In this document: positions 24,883 through 33,280 of the stretch, piece after piece
How the letters are laid out: every line of letters starts with the position of its first letter
Numbering within the stretch: the stretch's first letter is position 1
Assembly: GCF_023074055.1 (NCBI RefSeq)
Contig: NZ_JADPKR010000082.1
Span: 372,001-436,000 of the forward strand
Source: Bradyrhizobium sp. 141
GTDB lineage: Bacteria > Pseudomonadota > Alphaproteobacteria > Rhizobiales > Xanthobacteraceae
Length of the DNA: 64,000 nucleotides
Direction of reading: 5' to 3'
Made by a program: the position numbers and the translations under genes
Notes under the pieces: model-generated
The model's database searches: none
What the model was told of the DNA's origin: nothing
What the model saw: the letters and a program-made list of their open reading frames with translations, nothing else

Positions 24883-24907
24883 GCCTCAGGAACACCACTT
24901 CTGAGGC
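24883..24907. promoter_or_regulatory. Inverted repeat between pqqA and the DUF6894 gene
   Basis: GCCTCAG (24883-24889) and CTGAGGC (24901-24907) form a perfect 7-bp inverted repeat around 11 bases. It lies about 120 bases upstream of the pqqA ATG and about 110 upstream of the rightward gene, in the 249-base divergent region. It could be an operator for either. Confidence 0.35.
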
Positions 24908-25015
24908 GCTGCCTTGCGTCCGGCGCATTCGGTCGCGAACCCTGTCCTGATAAAGCAGTTGTGAGTGCAGTGCAGCCTTCAATTCGGTACAGGCGACCCA
25001 AACTGGATCTTCGTG

Positions 25016-25273
25016 ATGCCCAAATATTTCTTCAACACCCGCATCGGCGACGAACTGATCGTGGATCCCGAAGGCGAGGATCTGCGCAACCCCGACCGCG
25101 CCTGGGAGGTCGCCCGCCAGATGATCCTGGAGGTGGTGAAGTCCGAGGGCGCCCAGCGGGCCCTGCTGGACGCCGTGATCGAGGTCACCGACGTCGAAGG
25201 CGACATCGTGCTGGAGTTCCCCTTCACCGAGGCCCTGCTGGACATCCCGGATCCGTCGGCGACGCGGCATTAG
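25016..25273 (+). CDS. DUF6894 family small protein
   Basis: An 85-residue acidic cytoplasmic protein. It begins MPKYFFNTRIGDELIVDPEG and contains LRNPDRAWEVARQMILEVV, the pattern of a small rhizobial family (DUF6894) often present in many copies per genome. Function unknown. I use the ATG at 25016; the open frame reaches back to 24965 but lacks a ribosome site there. It stands alone, divergent from pqqA and followed by a class C repeat. Confidence 0.82.
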   Translation: MPKYFFNTRIGDELIVDPEGEDLRNPDRAWEVARQMILEVVKSEGAQRALLDAVIEVTDVEGDIVLEFPFTEALLDIPDPSATRH

Positions 25274-25291
25274 GCCCAGCTCTCCCCCCGT

Positions 25292-25377
25292 CCTTGCATA
25301 GCGAAGCAATCCAGAGTGCCCCCCCGGAGGCAGTCTGGATTGCTTCGTCGCAAAGGGCTCCTCGCAATGACGGGGAA
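25292..25377. repeat. Palindromic repeat, class C copy 1
   Basis: Left arm contains AGCGAAGCAATCCAGA and right arm TCTGGATTGCTTCGTCG, then 'ctcctcgcaatgacgggg'. Same element as 28936-29025 and 32901-33022. It separates the DUF6894 gene from the amidase gene. Confidence 0.8.
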
Positions 25378-25467
25378 TCGGGCAATTCGGGCCCTTCGCC
25401 CCTGCGAAATCCGCATGGCTTTGCCGCGTTCCCGGCGCTAAAAGACGCCGGTCATACGGAGCAAGCC

Positions 25468-26868
25468 ATGCAAGATCTCTGGCGCCTGTCGGCTGCCGAC
25501 CTCGCCACCCTCGTCAAGTCCAGAAAGGTCTCCGCCAGGGAGGCCGCCAAGGCCGGTCTCGCCCGCCTCGATGCCGTCAATCCCCAGCTCAACGCGGTGA
25601 TCGATCACCGCCCGGACGACGTGCTCAAGCAGGCCGATGCCGTCGATGCCGCCATCGCGAGGGGCGAGGACCCCGGCGTGCTCGCCGGCGTGCCCGTCAC
25701 CATCAAGGCCAATGTCGACCAGGAGGGCTTTGCCACCACCAACGGCCTGAAGCTCCAGCGCGATGTGATCGCACGCGAGGACAATCCGGTCGTCGCCAAT
25801 TTCCGCAAGGCCGGCGCCATTCTGCTCGGCCGCACCAATTGCCCGGCCTTCTCCTATCGCTGGTTCACCACCAATCTGATCCATGGCGACACCAAGAATC
25901 CCCGCGACGCCGCGCTGACGCCGGGCGGTTCCTCCGGCGGCGCGGGCTCGGCGGTCGCGGCCGGCATCGGCCACATCGCCCACGGCACCGACATCGCCGG
26001 CTCGATCCGCTATCCCGCTTATGCCTGCGGCGTGCATGGCCTGCGCCCGACCCTCGGCCGCATCCCCGCCTTCAACCCGGCGCTGCCGGAGCGCCCGATC
26101 GGGCCGCAGATCATGGCGGTCTCGGGTCCGCTGGCGCGCACGGTCAACGACATCAGGATTTCGCTCGAAGCCATGTCGGCCCGCGACATCCGCGACCCCT
26201 GGTTCGTGCCGGTGCCGCTGCAAGGCCCCGCACGGGACAAGCGCGCCGCGCTCTGCCTCAATCCGGGCGGGCTTGCCACCACGCCGGAGGTGAAGGCGGC
26301 GGTGAGCGATGCCGGCAAGCGGCTGGAGCGCGCGGGCTGGACTGTCGACGTGATCGAGGACACGCCGCCGATGCGCGAAGCGGTGGAGTGGCAGATCAAG
26401 CTCTGGCTCGGCGACGGCTATGAGGCGCAGCTGGAGGCGGCCGAGCGTGAGGGCGATCCCGGCGCGCTGGCCTGCCTGCGCGGCAACCGCAGCAGGGTCA
26501 CGCCGATGGACCAGGCGAACTACGCGAAGGCGTTGACCCGACGCGCCACGCTCACGCGTGAGTGGATGCTGTTCTTCGAAAAATATGCCGTGTTGTTGAC
26601 GCCGGTCTCCGGCGAGTTGCCGTTCCCCGATCATCTCGACCGCAAGGACGAGGACTCCTTCAAGCGGGTCTGGGAAGCGCAGCTGCCGCAGATCGCAATT
26701 CCCTTCATGGGATTGCCCGGCCTCGTGGTGTCCACCGATCTGGTCGGCAAGGCGCCCGTCGGCGTGCACATCGTCTCCGGCCGCTATCGCGAGGATCTGT
26801 GTCTCCTCGCAGGCGAAGCGATCGAGGCGGGCGGCGTGCCGCCGTCGCCGATCGACCCCGTGAGCTAG
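25468..26868 (+). CDS. Amidase-signature family hydrolase
   Basis: A 466-residue amidase. The Ser-cisSer-Lys triad region is intact: GVPVTIKANVDQEGF holds the lysine, LTPGGSSGGAGSAVAAG the cis-serine and GTDIAGSIRYPAYACG the nucleophile serine. The substrate is unknown; the family includes nicotinamidase-like, indoleacetamide and aryl amide hydrolases. The start is the ATG at 25468, with GGAG six bases before it; the open frame extends far upstream through the repeat and is not coding. It is followed after two bases by glutathione peroxidase. Confidence 0.92.
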   Translation: MQDLWRLSAADLATLVKSRKVSAREAAKAGLARLDAVNPQLNAVIDHRPDDVLKQADAVDAAIARGEDPGVLAGVPVTIKANVDQEGFATTNGLKLQRDVIAREDNPVVANFRKAGAILLGRTNCPAFSYRWFTTNLIHGDTKNPRDAALTPGGSSGGAGSAVAAGIGHIAHGTDIAGSIRYPAYACGVHGLRPTLGRIPAFNPALPERPIGPQIMAVSGPLARTVNDIRISLEAMSARDIRDPWFVPVPLQGPARDKRAALCLNPGGLATTPEVKAAVSDAGKRLERAGWTVDVIEDTPPMREAVEWQIKLWLGDGYEAQLEAAEREGDPGALACLRGNRSRVTPMDQANYAKALTRRATLTREWMLFFEKYAVLLTPVSGELPFPDHLDRKDEDSFKRVWEAQLPQIAIPFMGLPGLVVSTDLVGKAPVGVHIVSGRYREDLCLLAGEAIEAGGVPPSPIDPVS

Positions 26869-26870
26869 CG

Positions 26871-27347
26871 ATGACCGCGATCTACGACTTCAAGGCCAAC
26901 TCGCTTGCCGGCGACGAGATCGCCATGAGCCGCTTCGAAGGGCAGGTCCTGCTGATCGTCAACACCGCGAGCAAATGCGGCTTCACGCCGCAATATCGGG
27001 GCCTTGAGGATCTCTATCGCGATCTGTCGCCGCGCGGCTTCTCCGTGCTCGGCTTTCCCTGCAACCAGTTCGGCGCGCAGGAACCGGGGCAGGCGAACGA
27101 GATCCAGGCGTTCTGCTCGACCAATTACGACGTCACCTTTCCCCTGTTCGAGAAGATCGACGTCAACGGCGCAAATGCGCACCCTCTGTACGAGTACCTG
27201 AAACGCCAGCAATCCGGACTTCTCGGCGCCTCCATCAAATGGAATTTCACCAAATTCCTGGTGGACCGTGCCGGCAAGGTGATCGCGCGCTACGCGCCGA
27301 CCGCGCGGCCCGAAGGATTGCGCAATCAAATCGAGACCCTGTTGTGA
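26871..27347 (+). CDS. Glutathione peroxidase (cysteine type)
   Basis: A 158-residue thiol peroxidase that reduces hydrogen and lipid peroxides. The peroxidatic cysteine is in NTASKCGFTPQY; glutamine and tryptophan partners are in GFPCNQFGAQEPG and IKWNFTKFLVD. The bacterial cysteine form is normally about 160 residues, so it is complete. It starts two bases after the amidase stop and its own stop overlaps the region of the DUF3297 gene's start, so amidase, peroxidase and DUF3297 protein look like one transcript. Confidence 0.94.
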   Translation: MTAIYDFKANSLAGDEIAMSRFEGQVLLIVNTASKCGFTPQYRGLEDLYRDLSPRGFSVLGFPCNQFGAQEPGQANEIQAFCSTNYDVTFPLFEKIDVNGANAHPLYEYLKRQQSGLLGASIKWNFTKFLVDRAGKVIARYAPTARPEGLRNQIETLL

Positions 27348-27358
27348 GCGAGACAATC

Positions 27359-27601
27359 ATGAGCGACGAATTTCCGGACCGCCTGTCGGTCGATCCGAAC
27401 AGCCCCTATTACAACGCGGACATCCTGTCGCGCGACGTCGGCATCCGCTTCAAGGGCGTCGAGAAGACCAATGTCGAGGAATACTGCATCAGTGAAGGCT
27501 GGGTCCGCGTCACCGCAGGGAACGCCAAGGACCGCCACGGCAACCCGCTGACCATCAAGGTGCACGGGCCGGTCGAGCCGTATTTTCGAGACAAGAAATA
27601 G
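27359..27601 (+). CDS. DUF3297 family protein
   Basis: An 80-residue protein of the DUF3297 family, recognised by RLSVDPNSPYYNADIL, GIRFKGVEKTNVEEYC and GWVRV, and ending GPVEPYFRDKK. Its function is unknown. The ATG at 27359 gives the normal family length; a GTG at 27344 that overlaps the peroxidase stop would add five residues. It is followed at once by a class B repeat. Confidence 0.88.
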   Translation: MSDEFPDRLSVDPNSPYYNADILSRDVGIRFKGVEKTNVEEYCISEGWVRVTAGNAKDRHGNPLTIKVHGPVEPYFRDKK

Positions 27602-27608
27602 CGTGAGC

Positions 27609-27692
27609 CGTCATGCCCGGGCTTGTCCCGGGCATCCACGTTCTCTGAGCGGCAAAGACGTGGACGGCCGGGTCAAGCCCGGCCATGACGAG
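27609..27692. repeat. Two-armed hairpin repeat, class B copy 2
   Basis: Left arm TGCCCGGGCTTGTCCCGGGCA, right arm (reading leftwards) TGGCCGGGCTTGACCCGGCC. Each arm folds on itself with a seven-base stem. Between the DUF3297 gene and tarD. Confidence 0.88.
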
Positions 27693-27721
27693 ACGAGAGA
27701 GCCCGCGAGAAAGCCACCCCC

Positions 27722-28891
27722 ATGTCCGTCCGCATCGTCGACGTCCGAGAGATCACCAAACCGATCTCCTCGCCGATCCGCAACGCCTATATCGACTTCA
27801 CGAAGATGACGACCAGCCTCGTCGCCATCGTCACCGACGTCGTTCGCGACGGCAGGCGCGTCGTCGGCTACGGCTTCAATTCCAACGGCCGTTACGGGCA
27901 GGGCGGGTTGATCCGCGAGCGCTTCGCCTCGCGCATTCTGGAGGCCGATCCGAAGTCGCTGCTGAACGCTTCCGGCGACAATCTCGACCCCGACAAGGTC
28001 TGGGCCGCGATGATGACCAACGAGAAGCCGGGCGGCCATGGCGAGCGCTCGGTCGCGGTCGGCACCATCGACATGGCGGTGTGGGATGCGGTGGCGAAGA
28101 TCGCGGGCAAGCCGCTGTTCCGCCTGCTGGCCGAACGTCATGGCGTCAATGCCAATCCGCGCGTCTTCGTCTACGCCGCCGGCGGCTATTACTATCCCGG
28201 CAAGGATCTCTCGATGCTGCGCGGCGAGATGCGCGGTTATCTCGACCGCGGCTACAACGTCGTGAAGATGAAGATCGGCGGCGCGCCGATTGATGAGGAT
28301 CGCACCCGCATCGAGGCGGTGCTGAAGGAGATCGGCAAGGACGCGCAGCTCGCCGTCGATGCCAACGGCCGCTTCAATCTGGAGACCGGCATCGCCTACG
28401 CCAAGATGCTGCGCGATTATCCACTGTTCTGGTACGAGGAGGTCGGCGATCCCCTCGACTACGCGCTGCAGGCCGCGCTGGCCGAATTCTATCCGGGCCC
28501 GATGGCGACAGGCGAAAACCTGTTCAGCCACCAGGACGCCCGCAATTTGATCCGCTACGGCGGCATGCGCCCCGATCGCGACTGGCTGCAATTCGACTGC
28601 GCGCTGTCCTACGGCCTGTGCGAATACCAGCGCACGCTGGAGGTGCTGAAGACCCACGGCTGGTCCCCCAGCCGCTGCATCCCGCATGGCGGCCACCAGA
28701 TGTCGCTCAACATCGCGGCCGGCCTCGGCCTTGGCGGCAACGAAAGCTACCCCGACCTGTTCCAGCCCTACGGCGGCTTCCCCGACGGCGTGCGCGTCGA
28801 GAACGGCCACATCACCATGCCCGAGCTTGTAGGCATCGGCTTCGAGGGCAAGTCCGATCTCTACAAGGAAATGAAGGCGCTGGCGGAGTAG
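27722..28891 (+). CDS. tarD: D(-)-tartrate dehydratase (enolase superfamily)
   Basis: A 389-residue enzyme that dehydrates D-tartrate to oxaloacetate (via its enol). The sequence matches my memory of the Bradyrhizobium japonicum enzyme of known structure. The catalytic set falls at the published residue numbers: K182 and K184 in VVKMKIGG, metal ligands D213, E239 and E265, and H322 in IPHGGHQ. It belongs to the mandelate racemase subgroup of the enolase superfamily. No tartrate transporter or regulator is adjacent, so it appears to be a single-gene unit flanked by repeats on both sides. Confidence 0.96.
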   Translation: MSVRIVDVREITKPISSPIRNAYIDFTKMTTSLVAIVTDVVRDGRRVVGYGFNSNGRYGQGGLIRERFASRILEADPKSLLNASGDNLDPDKVWAAMMTNEKPGGHGERSVAVGTIDMAVWDAVAKIAGKPLFRLLAERHGVNANPRVFVYAAGGYYYPGKDLSMLRGEMRGYLDRGYNVVKMKIGGAPIDEDRTRIEAVLKEIGKDAQLAVDANGRFNLETGIAYAKMLRDYPLFWYEEVGDPLDYALQAALAEFYPGPMATGENLFSHQDARNLIRYGGMRPDRDWLQFDCALSYGLCEYQRTLEVLKTHGWSPSRCIPHGGHQMSLNIAAGLGLGGNESYPDLFQPYGGFPDGVRVENGHITMPELVGIGFEGKSDLYKEMKALAE

Positions 28892-28935
28892 GGCGGCTGA
28901 GGGCAATTAGAGCGCGACGGCCGCTCCACATTCTC

Positions 28936-29025
28936 CGTCATTGCGAGCGCAGCGAAGCAATCCAGAATCTTGCCGCAGCGGCAGTCTGGATTGCTTCGTC
29001 GCTTTGCTCCTCGCAATGACGGCGG
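28936..29025. repeat. Palindromic repeat, class C copy 2
   Basis: CGTCATTGCGAGCGCAGCGA through AAGCAATCCAGA on the left is mirrored by TCTGGATTGCTTCGTCGC through TCCTCGCAATGACGG on the right. It lies between the convergent tarD and malonyl-CoA decarboxylase genes and could terminate both. Confidence 0.85.
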
Positions 29026-29039
29026 GGAGTGAGCGCTCG

Positions 29040-30392
29040 CTACGACAACCGCATATCCAGCAGCCGTCGCCCTTCGCCCTTCAGCAGCTTCTTCACCGCG
29101 CTGGAGGCCACGACCTCGCCGTCATTGGCATACGCTTCGTGGTTCTTCTCGATGTCGTCGAGGCGGTAGAGGTAATTGACCATCACGCCGGCCGATTCCC
29201 GCAACCCCTTCGGCGAGAGGTCCCCGAGCCAGTTGATGCGCTCGAGCCGCGCGCCGTTGCCGAGATGGAAGCGGGCGACGGAATCGATCAGCTTGCCCTT
29301 CGGCGTGCGCGCCTTGAGGAAGTAGTGCGCAGCTAACGGCTCCAGCACACTGCGGAGCAGCGCCGTCGTCTCGGGGCTCTCGAACCATTTGGGATCGTCG
29401 AGGCGCTTCAGCGCCTCGCGGTCCTCGTCCGACAACGGCAGGTCCTTGTCCTGCTTCACCCATGGCATGAAGCCGGGCACCGGTGACAGAGTCACGAAGC
29501 TGTCGAGCTTGGGCGTCTCGCGGCGCAGCTCCTCGACCACCTGCTTGATCAGGAAGCTGCCGAAGGAGATGCCCCCTAAGCCGCGCTGGGTGTTGGAGAT
29601 CGAATAGAACACGGCGGTGCGCGCTCGGTCGATCGGCAGATGCTGGCGGTCGACCGCAAGCAGCGGCGCGATCGCGCCGGGGATGGTCTCGGTCAACGCC
29701 ACCTCGACGAAGATCAGGGGCTCGTCGACCATCGCGGGATGGAAGAAGGCGTAGCAGCGGCGGTCGACCGGATCGATGCGCCGGCGCAGGTCGTCCCAAT
29801 CGCTGATCTCGTGCACGGCCTCATAACGAATGATCTTTTCGAGGATGTTGGCCGGGGTCGACCAGTCGATCCTGCGCAGCACGAGAAACCCCCTGTTGAA
29901 CCACGAAGAGAGAAGATGCGAGACGTCGCGATCGAGCGCGGCGAGATCGGTGTGTCCGTTCATCATGCCGAGCAGATCGGCGCGCATGTTGACGAGATCG
30001 CCGGTGCCGCCGGGCGCGCGGTTGAGCCGGCGGATCAGCTCCTGCCGCCGCGGCTCCGAGGCGAAGTGCAAGGAGCTTGCGTCCTCGTCGCTCGGCTCGG
30101 CGCGCCATTTCTCGATCGCCTTGGACAGGCGCTCCCGATCGGGGCCGAAATCGCGCACCAGTCCGTCAAAGAAGGCGCGGCGTCCCGCCGCATCCAGCTC
30201 CCGGTAGATGTCGAGCACCTCACGCGCCATGGCGGTGCCGGAGGCTTCGCCCCGTCCCGACAGCAGCGCATCGCAGAGCTCGATCAGCCCATCGGCATCC
30301 CGTCTGGTGTCAGCGGAGTCTCCCCGACGAAGCAGCGTGCGGCCGCGCTCGGAGATGGTGGCGAGCAGGTCGGAGAAGAACGCGTTGGCCAT
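29040..30392 (-). CDS. matA: Malonyl-CoA decarboxylase
   Basis: A 450-residue enzyme converting malonyl-CoA to acetyl-CoA and CO2. The family-defining block AVFYSISNTQRGLGGISFGS and the later AAHYFLKARTPKGKLIDSVARFHLGNGA (read in pieces) carry the serine and histidine of the active site. In rhizobia matA usually goes with malonyl-CoA synthetase (matB) and a malonate carrier; here neither neighbour is seen, so the gene may act alone on malonyl-CoA. The ATG at 30392 is the only fitting start. Confidence 0.95.
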   Translation of the reverse strand: MANAFFSDLLATISERGRTLLRRGDSADTRRDADGLIELCDALLSGRGEASGTAMAREVLDIYRELDAAGRRAFFDGLVRDFGPDRERLSKAIEKWRAEPSDEDASSLHFASEPRRQELIRRLNRAPGGTGDLVNMRADLLGMMNGHTDLAALDRDVSHLLSSWFNRGFLVLRRIDWSTPANILEKIIRYEAVHEISDWDDLRRRIDPVDRRCYAFFHPAMVDEPLIFVEVALTETIPGAIAPLLAVDRQHLPIDRARTAVFYSISNTQRGLGGISFGSFLIKQVVEELRRETPKLDSFVTLSPVPGFMPWVKQDKDLPLSDEDREALKRLDDPKWFESPETTALLRSVLEPLAAHYFLKARTPKGKLIDSVARFHLGNGARLERINWLGDLSPKGLRESAGVMVNYLYRLDDIEKNHEAYANDGEVVASSAVKKLLKGEGRRLLDMRLS

Positions 30393-30571
30393 CTGGGCTT
30401 TCGTGTCAGGTTTGTGCGTTGCGGGAAGCTTACACGGGATTTGGGTGGAAGCCGATCACAATCAAGCAGGGGAATGCGGCAACTTTAGCTGGGGGGTGCC
30501 TTTGAAGAATGCTGGCATGTCGGAAGAGGCGAGCATCGCATATGGCAGTTTGAGGCATTCCAATTTCCACA

Positions 30572-30661
30572 TCGTCATGGCCGGGCTTGTCCCGGCCATC
30601 CACGCCTCGCCACGCGGCACGAAGAACGTGGATGCCCGGGACAAGCCCGGGCATGACGACC
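30572..30661. repeat. Two-armed hairpin repeat, class B copy 3
   Basis: Left arm TGGCCGGGCTTGTCCCGGCCA and right arm TGCCCGGGACAAGCCCGGGCA. Each arm is a perfect hairpin on its own. It sits upstream of matA, downstream of the AraC gene. Confidence 0.88.
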
Positions 30662-30680
30662 TCTTATGAATGCCGGCAGT

Positions 30681-31487
30681 CTACTTCCCCACAAACTCCG
30701 TCGGCGTCCGTCCCGTCACCTGGCGGAACGCCGCCGAAAACGCCGGCACGCTGGCATAGCCGAGCTGCGTTGCGAGTTGCTTCACCGACACGCTTGCATC
30801 CGTCGACAGGCGCTGGATTGCGGCGGCGATGCGGGCGCGCTGGCACCAGCTCTTGAAGCTCAATTGCGTCTCCGTCGAGAACAGCCGCGACAGCGTGCGT
30901 GCCGAGGTTCCCACCTCGCGCGCGAGCGTGTCGATGTCGTGCAGACCGGTGGGGTCGTCGAGCACGATCATCGCGGCACGGCGGCAGCGCACCTCGCGCG
31001 GCAGCGGCACGAAGGTCGCGGGATCCTCGGCCTGGTGCAATTCCAGCATCACGAGCCGAACCAGCAGCTCGGTGCGCTCCTCCGTGTTGCGCGCGTCGAA
31101 CAGCGCAAGGATCGCCTGGTTGAGCAACGGCGAGACCCGCACCACGAATTCCTTGGTCAGTCCCTCATGGCGCTGCTCGCGCTTCAGCCAGGACAGGTCG
31201 AAATACAGCGTCCGCATCTCGATGTCGGCGAGCAGGTCGATGGCGTGCTCGAGCCCGGCCGGGACCCACACGGCCCGGTCCGGCGGCACCAGCCAGCGCC
31301 CCCCGGGCGTCGTCACCTGCATCGTTCCCTTCGCGGCATAGATCAGCTGCGCCTCACGGTGCAAATGCGGATCGATCCGCAAACCTCTCGGATAGTCGCG
31401 CGCGACCAGGTGAACGCCGGCGGGCGAGCGGTGGTTGCTCCGGACCTCCCGGAGGATTGGCGTTTCCAAGACAGTCATTGGCAGCAT
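30681..31487 (-). CDS. AraC-family regulator with cupin sensor
   Basis: A 268-residue regulator. The N-terminal half is a cupin (DPHLHREAQLIYAAKGTMQV, WVPAGLEHAIDLL) and residues ~165-268 are two HTH motifs: DIDTLAREVGTSARTLSRLF and SVKQLATQLGYASVPAFSAAFRQVTG. It is divergent from the MFS gene at 31541 with only 53 bases between the starts, so it almost certainly controls that exporter. The start could be the second methionine at 31478. Confidence 0.9.
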   Translation of the reverse strand: MLPMTVLETPILREVRSNHRSPAGVHLVARDYPRGLRIDPHLHREAQLIYAAKGTMQVTTPGGRWLVPPDRAVWVPAGLEHAIDLLADIEMRTLYFDLSWLKREQRHEGLTKEFVVRVSPLLNQAILALFDARNTEERTELLVRLVMLELHQAEDPATFVPLPREVRCRRAAMIVLDDPTGLHDIDTLAREVGTSARTLSRLFSTETQLSFKSWCQRARIAAAIQRLSTDASVSVKQLATQLGYASVPAFSAAFRQVTGRTPTEFVGK

Positions 31488-31540
31488 CCCGTCATGGGGA
31501 GGACATATAACTCATTTCGCAGCAGGAGAGGATTCGGGAA

Positions 31541-32713
31541 ATGAACAGCCCCAGCCGGGTGATCAGTTTCGTCAACGCAGGCCATTTCATCGACCATTAT
31601 TCGATGCTGATCTTCGCCGCGGCCGTCATCATCATGGGGCCGGCGCTCGGCATGGCCTATTCGGAACTTTTGCCTTACGCCACACCGGGCTTCGTCGCCT
31701 TCGGCGCGGGTTCGCTGCTCACCGGCTGGCTGGGAGACCGCTGGAGCCGCCGCCACATGATGCTGATCTTCTTCGTCGGCATCGGCGCCTCCATGATCGC
31801 GGTCGGTTTCGTGCAGACCCCGGCGCAGCTCGGTGCCGCGCTGCTGGCGATCGGCGTCTTTGCCTCGATTTATCATCCCGTCGGCACCGCGATGATCGTG
31901 TCCTATGCCGACCGGCTCGGCCGCGAGATGGGGATCAACGGGGTCTGGGGCAATCTCGGTGTCGCCTCCTCGGCGCTGGTGACCGGCGTGATCGGCCAAT
32001 ATCTCGGCTGGCGCTTTGCCTTCATCGTTCCCGGCGTGGTCACGATCCTGATCGGCATCGCGTTTGCGACGATGGTCGTGCATGAGGACCGCAAGGGCGC
32101 CAAGCAGGCGGCGGCGCAGGCACGCGTCGCCAAGCAGGACATGTGGCGCGTGGTGCTGTCGCTGCTGATCGTCGTGATCGCGATCTCGACCACGTTCAAC
32201 GCCGTCACGGTGGCGCTGCCAAAACTGTTTGCGGAGCGGCTCGCGGATTTGACGAAGAGTCCGGCGCTGCTCGGCGTCATCGCGGCCTGCGTCTACGTGT
32301 TCGGCGCGATGACCCAGTACACGATCGGCCGGCTGCTCGACCGTTACTCGCTGAAGACGGTGGCGCTGCCGCTATCCTTCATGCTGGCGCCGTTCCTGTA
32401 TCTGGCCGCGACCCTGAACAATCTGCCGCTGATCCTGGTTTCGATCGGCATCGTCATGGGCGCGTTCGGGCAGGTCACGGTGAACGACGCCATGGTCGGC
32501 AAATACACCAGCGAGGAATGGCGCTCGCGCGCCTACGCGGTGCGCTATTTCATCGGCTTCACCGCGGCCGGCGCCTCGGTCGGCCTGGTCGCCTGGCTCT
32601 ACGAGCAGGGCGGCTTCGTCACCATGCTGCACGCCTTCGCCGCGCTCTGCCTGCTCGCCATCGCGGCCGCGATCATCCTGCCGCGCGAGATCAGGACGCC
32701 GCAGGCGGTGTGA
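31541..32713 (+). CDS. Major facilitator superfamily transporter
   Basis: A 390-residue inner membrane transporter with about 12 hydrophobic helices. The loop-2 motif GWLGDRWSRRHMMLIF (GxxxDRxxRR type) and DRLGREMGINGVWGNLG are typical. The substrate is unknown; the CLC- and fosmidomycin-resistance-like set is the nearest resemblance but I cannot separate export from uptake. AGGAGAGG precedes the ATG. Paired with the divergent AraC regulator. Confidence 0.9.
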   Translation: MNSPSRVISFVNAGHFIDHYSMLIFAAAVIIMGPALGMAYSELLPYATPGFVAFGAGSLLTGWLGDRWSRRHMMLIFFVGIGASMIAVGFVQTPAQLGAALLAIGVFASIYHPVGTAMIVSYADRLGREMGINGVWGNLGVASSALVTGVIGQYLGWRFAFIVPGVVTILIGIAFATMVVHEDRKGAKQAAAQARVAKQDMWRVVLSLLIVVIAISTTFNAVTVALPKLFAERLADLTKSPALLGVIAACVYVFGAMTQYTIGRLLDRYSLKTVALPLSFMLAPFLYLAATLNNLPLILVSIGIVMGAFGQVTVNDAMVGKYTSEEWRSRAYAVRYFIGFTAAGASVGLVAWLYEQGGFVTMLHAFAALCLLAIAAAIILPREIRTPQAV

Positions 32714-32719
32714 AGGACC

Positions 32720-32885
32720 TCGTGTCCCGGACAAGCGCAGCTCTGCGCAACGGGTAGCGTTGTCCTGAGCGGAGCGCAGAGCCGGGACCCAGAAGCCGCG
32801 AATTCCCGTGTCGAATGGGCCCCGGCTCTGCAGCGCACCGCCGAAGTGGCGCTGCGCTGCGTCCGGGGCACGAGCCGGGCGTGAG
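32720..32885. repeat. Palindromic repeat, class D
   Basis: Starts TCGTGTCCCGGACAAGCGCAG and ends GCGTCCGGGGCACGAG, with mirrored segments GAGCGCAGAGCCGGGACCC / GGGCCCCGGCTCTGCAGCGC inside. Only one copy of this class is in the window. Confidence 0.6.
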
Positions 32886-32900
32886 GCCGCAATTCTCTCC

Positions 32901-33022
32901 CCCGTCATTGCGAGGAGCTCTTGCGACGAAGCAATCCAGGCTACGTCCGCGGAAGGACTCTGGATTGCTTCCGCCTTCGCCAAGGCTTCGGCGGACAAGT
33001 CGCTACGCTCGCAAGGACGGGT
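32901..33022. repeat. Palindromic repeat, class C copy 3 (expanded)
   Basis: Begins CCGTCATTGCGAGGAGCTC and contains GAAGCAATCCAGG mirrored by CTGGATTGCTTCC. This copy has an additional 'ccttcgccaaggcttcggcgg' hairpin insertion before the right-hand end. Confidence 0.7.
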
Positions 33023-33089
33023 GAGGCGGCACGCTGGGCACACCAACCACGATGTCATTCTGCCGGTGTTTTGCCCGACGGCGCAAGTC

Positions 33090-33112
33090 ATTTCGGCGAT
33101 GCCGAAATTTTT
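33090..33112 (+). terminator. Hairpin with T-tract
   Basis: ATTTCGGC (33090-33097), three-base loop, GCCGAAAT (33101-33108), then four more T's. It resembles a short intrinsic terminator. The upstream gene ends about 380 bases earlier, so its target is unclear. Confidence 0.4.
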
Positions 33113-33280
33113 CAAGCTTTGCCAACGCCATCTCTACTGCGCATGGGGTTGTTTTCGCCTTTTGGCTTTCGGCGCCCAACCTTGCCGCGGACGGCGGGAA
33201 CCCGCTCCACCTCCCGCGGGTTCTACTCCCGGTCGCCACAGGCATCCCGCCTGGGCGGACGAAGGGGGAAAATCACCTGC

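Larger units (their letters stand above)
32714..33280. other. Repeat-filled intergenic region
   Basis: This 567-base gap has no convincing gene. It holds a class D element (32720-32885), a class C element (32901-33022) and a hairpin ATTTCGGC-gat-GCCGAAAT followed by five T's at 33090-33112 that could end transcription from the left. The frame of the following antiporter stays open back to 32921 by chance through this repeat DNA. Confidence 0.6.

Noticed and set aside
24841..25467. An upstream extension of the amidase frame, almost 210 codons
   Set aside because: It overlaps the DUF6894 gene and a class C repeat, and the conserved amidase start with a GGAG site is at 25468.
32921..33280. An in-frame extension of the antiporter through the intergenic region
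   Set aside because: It translates repeat elements and a hairpin region. The hydrophobic start and ribosome site at 33281 are the natural beginning.
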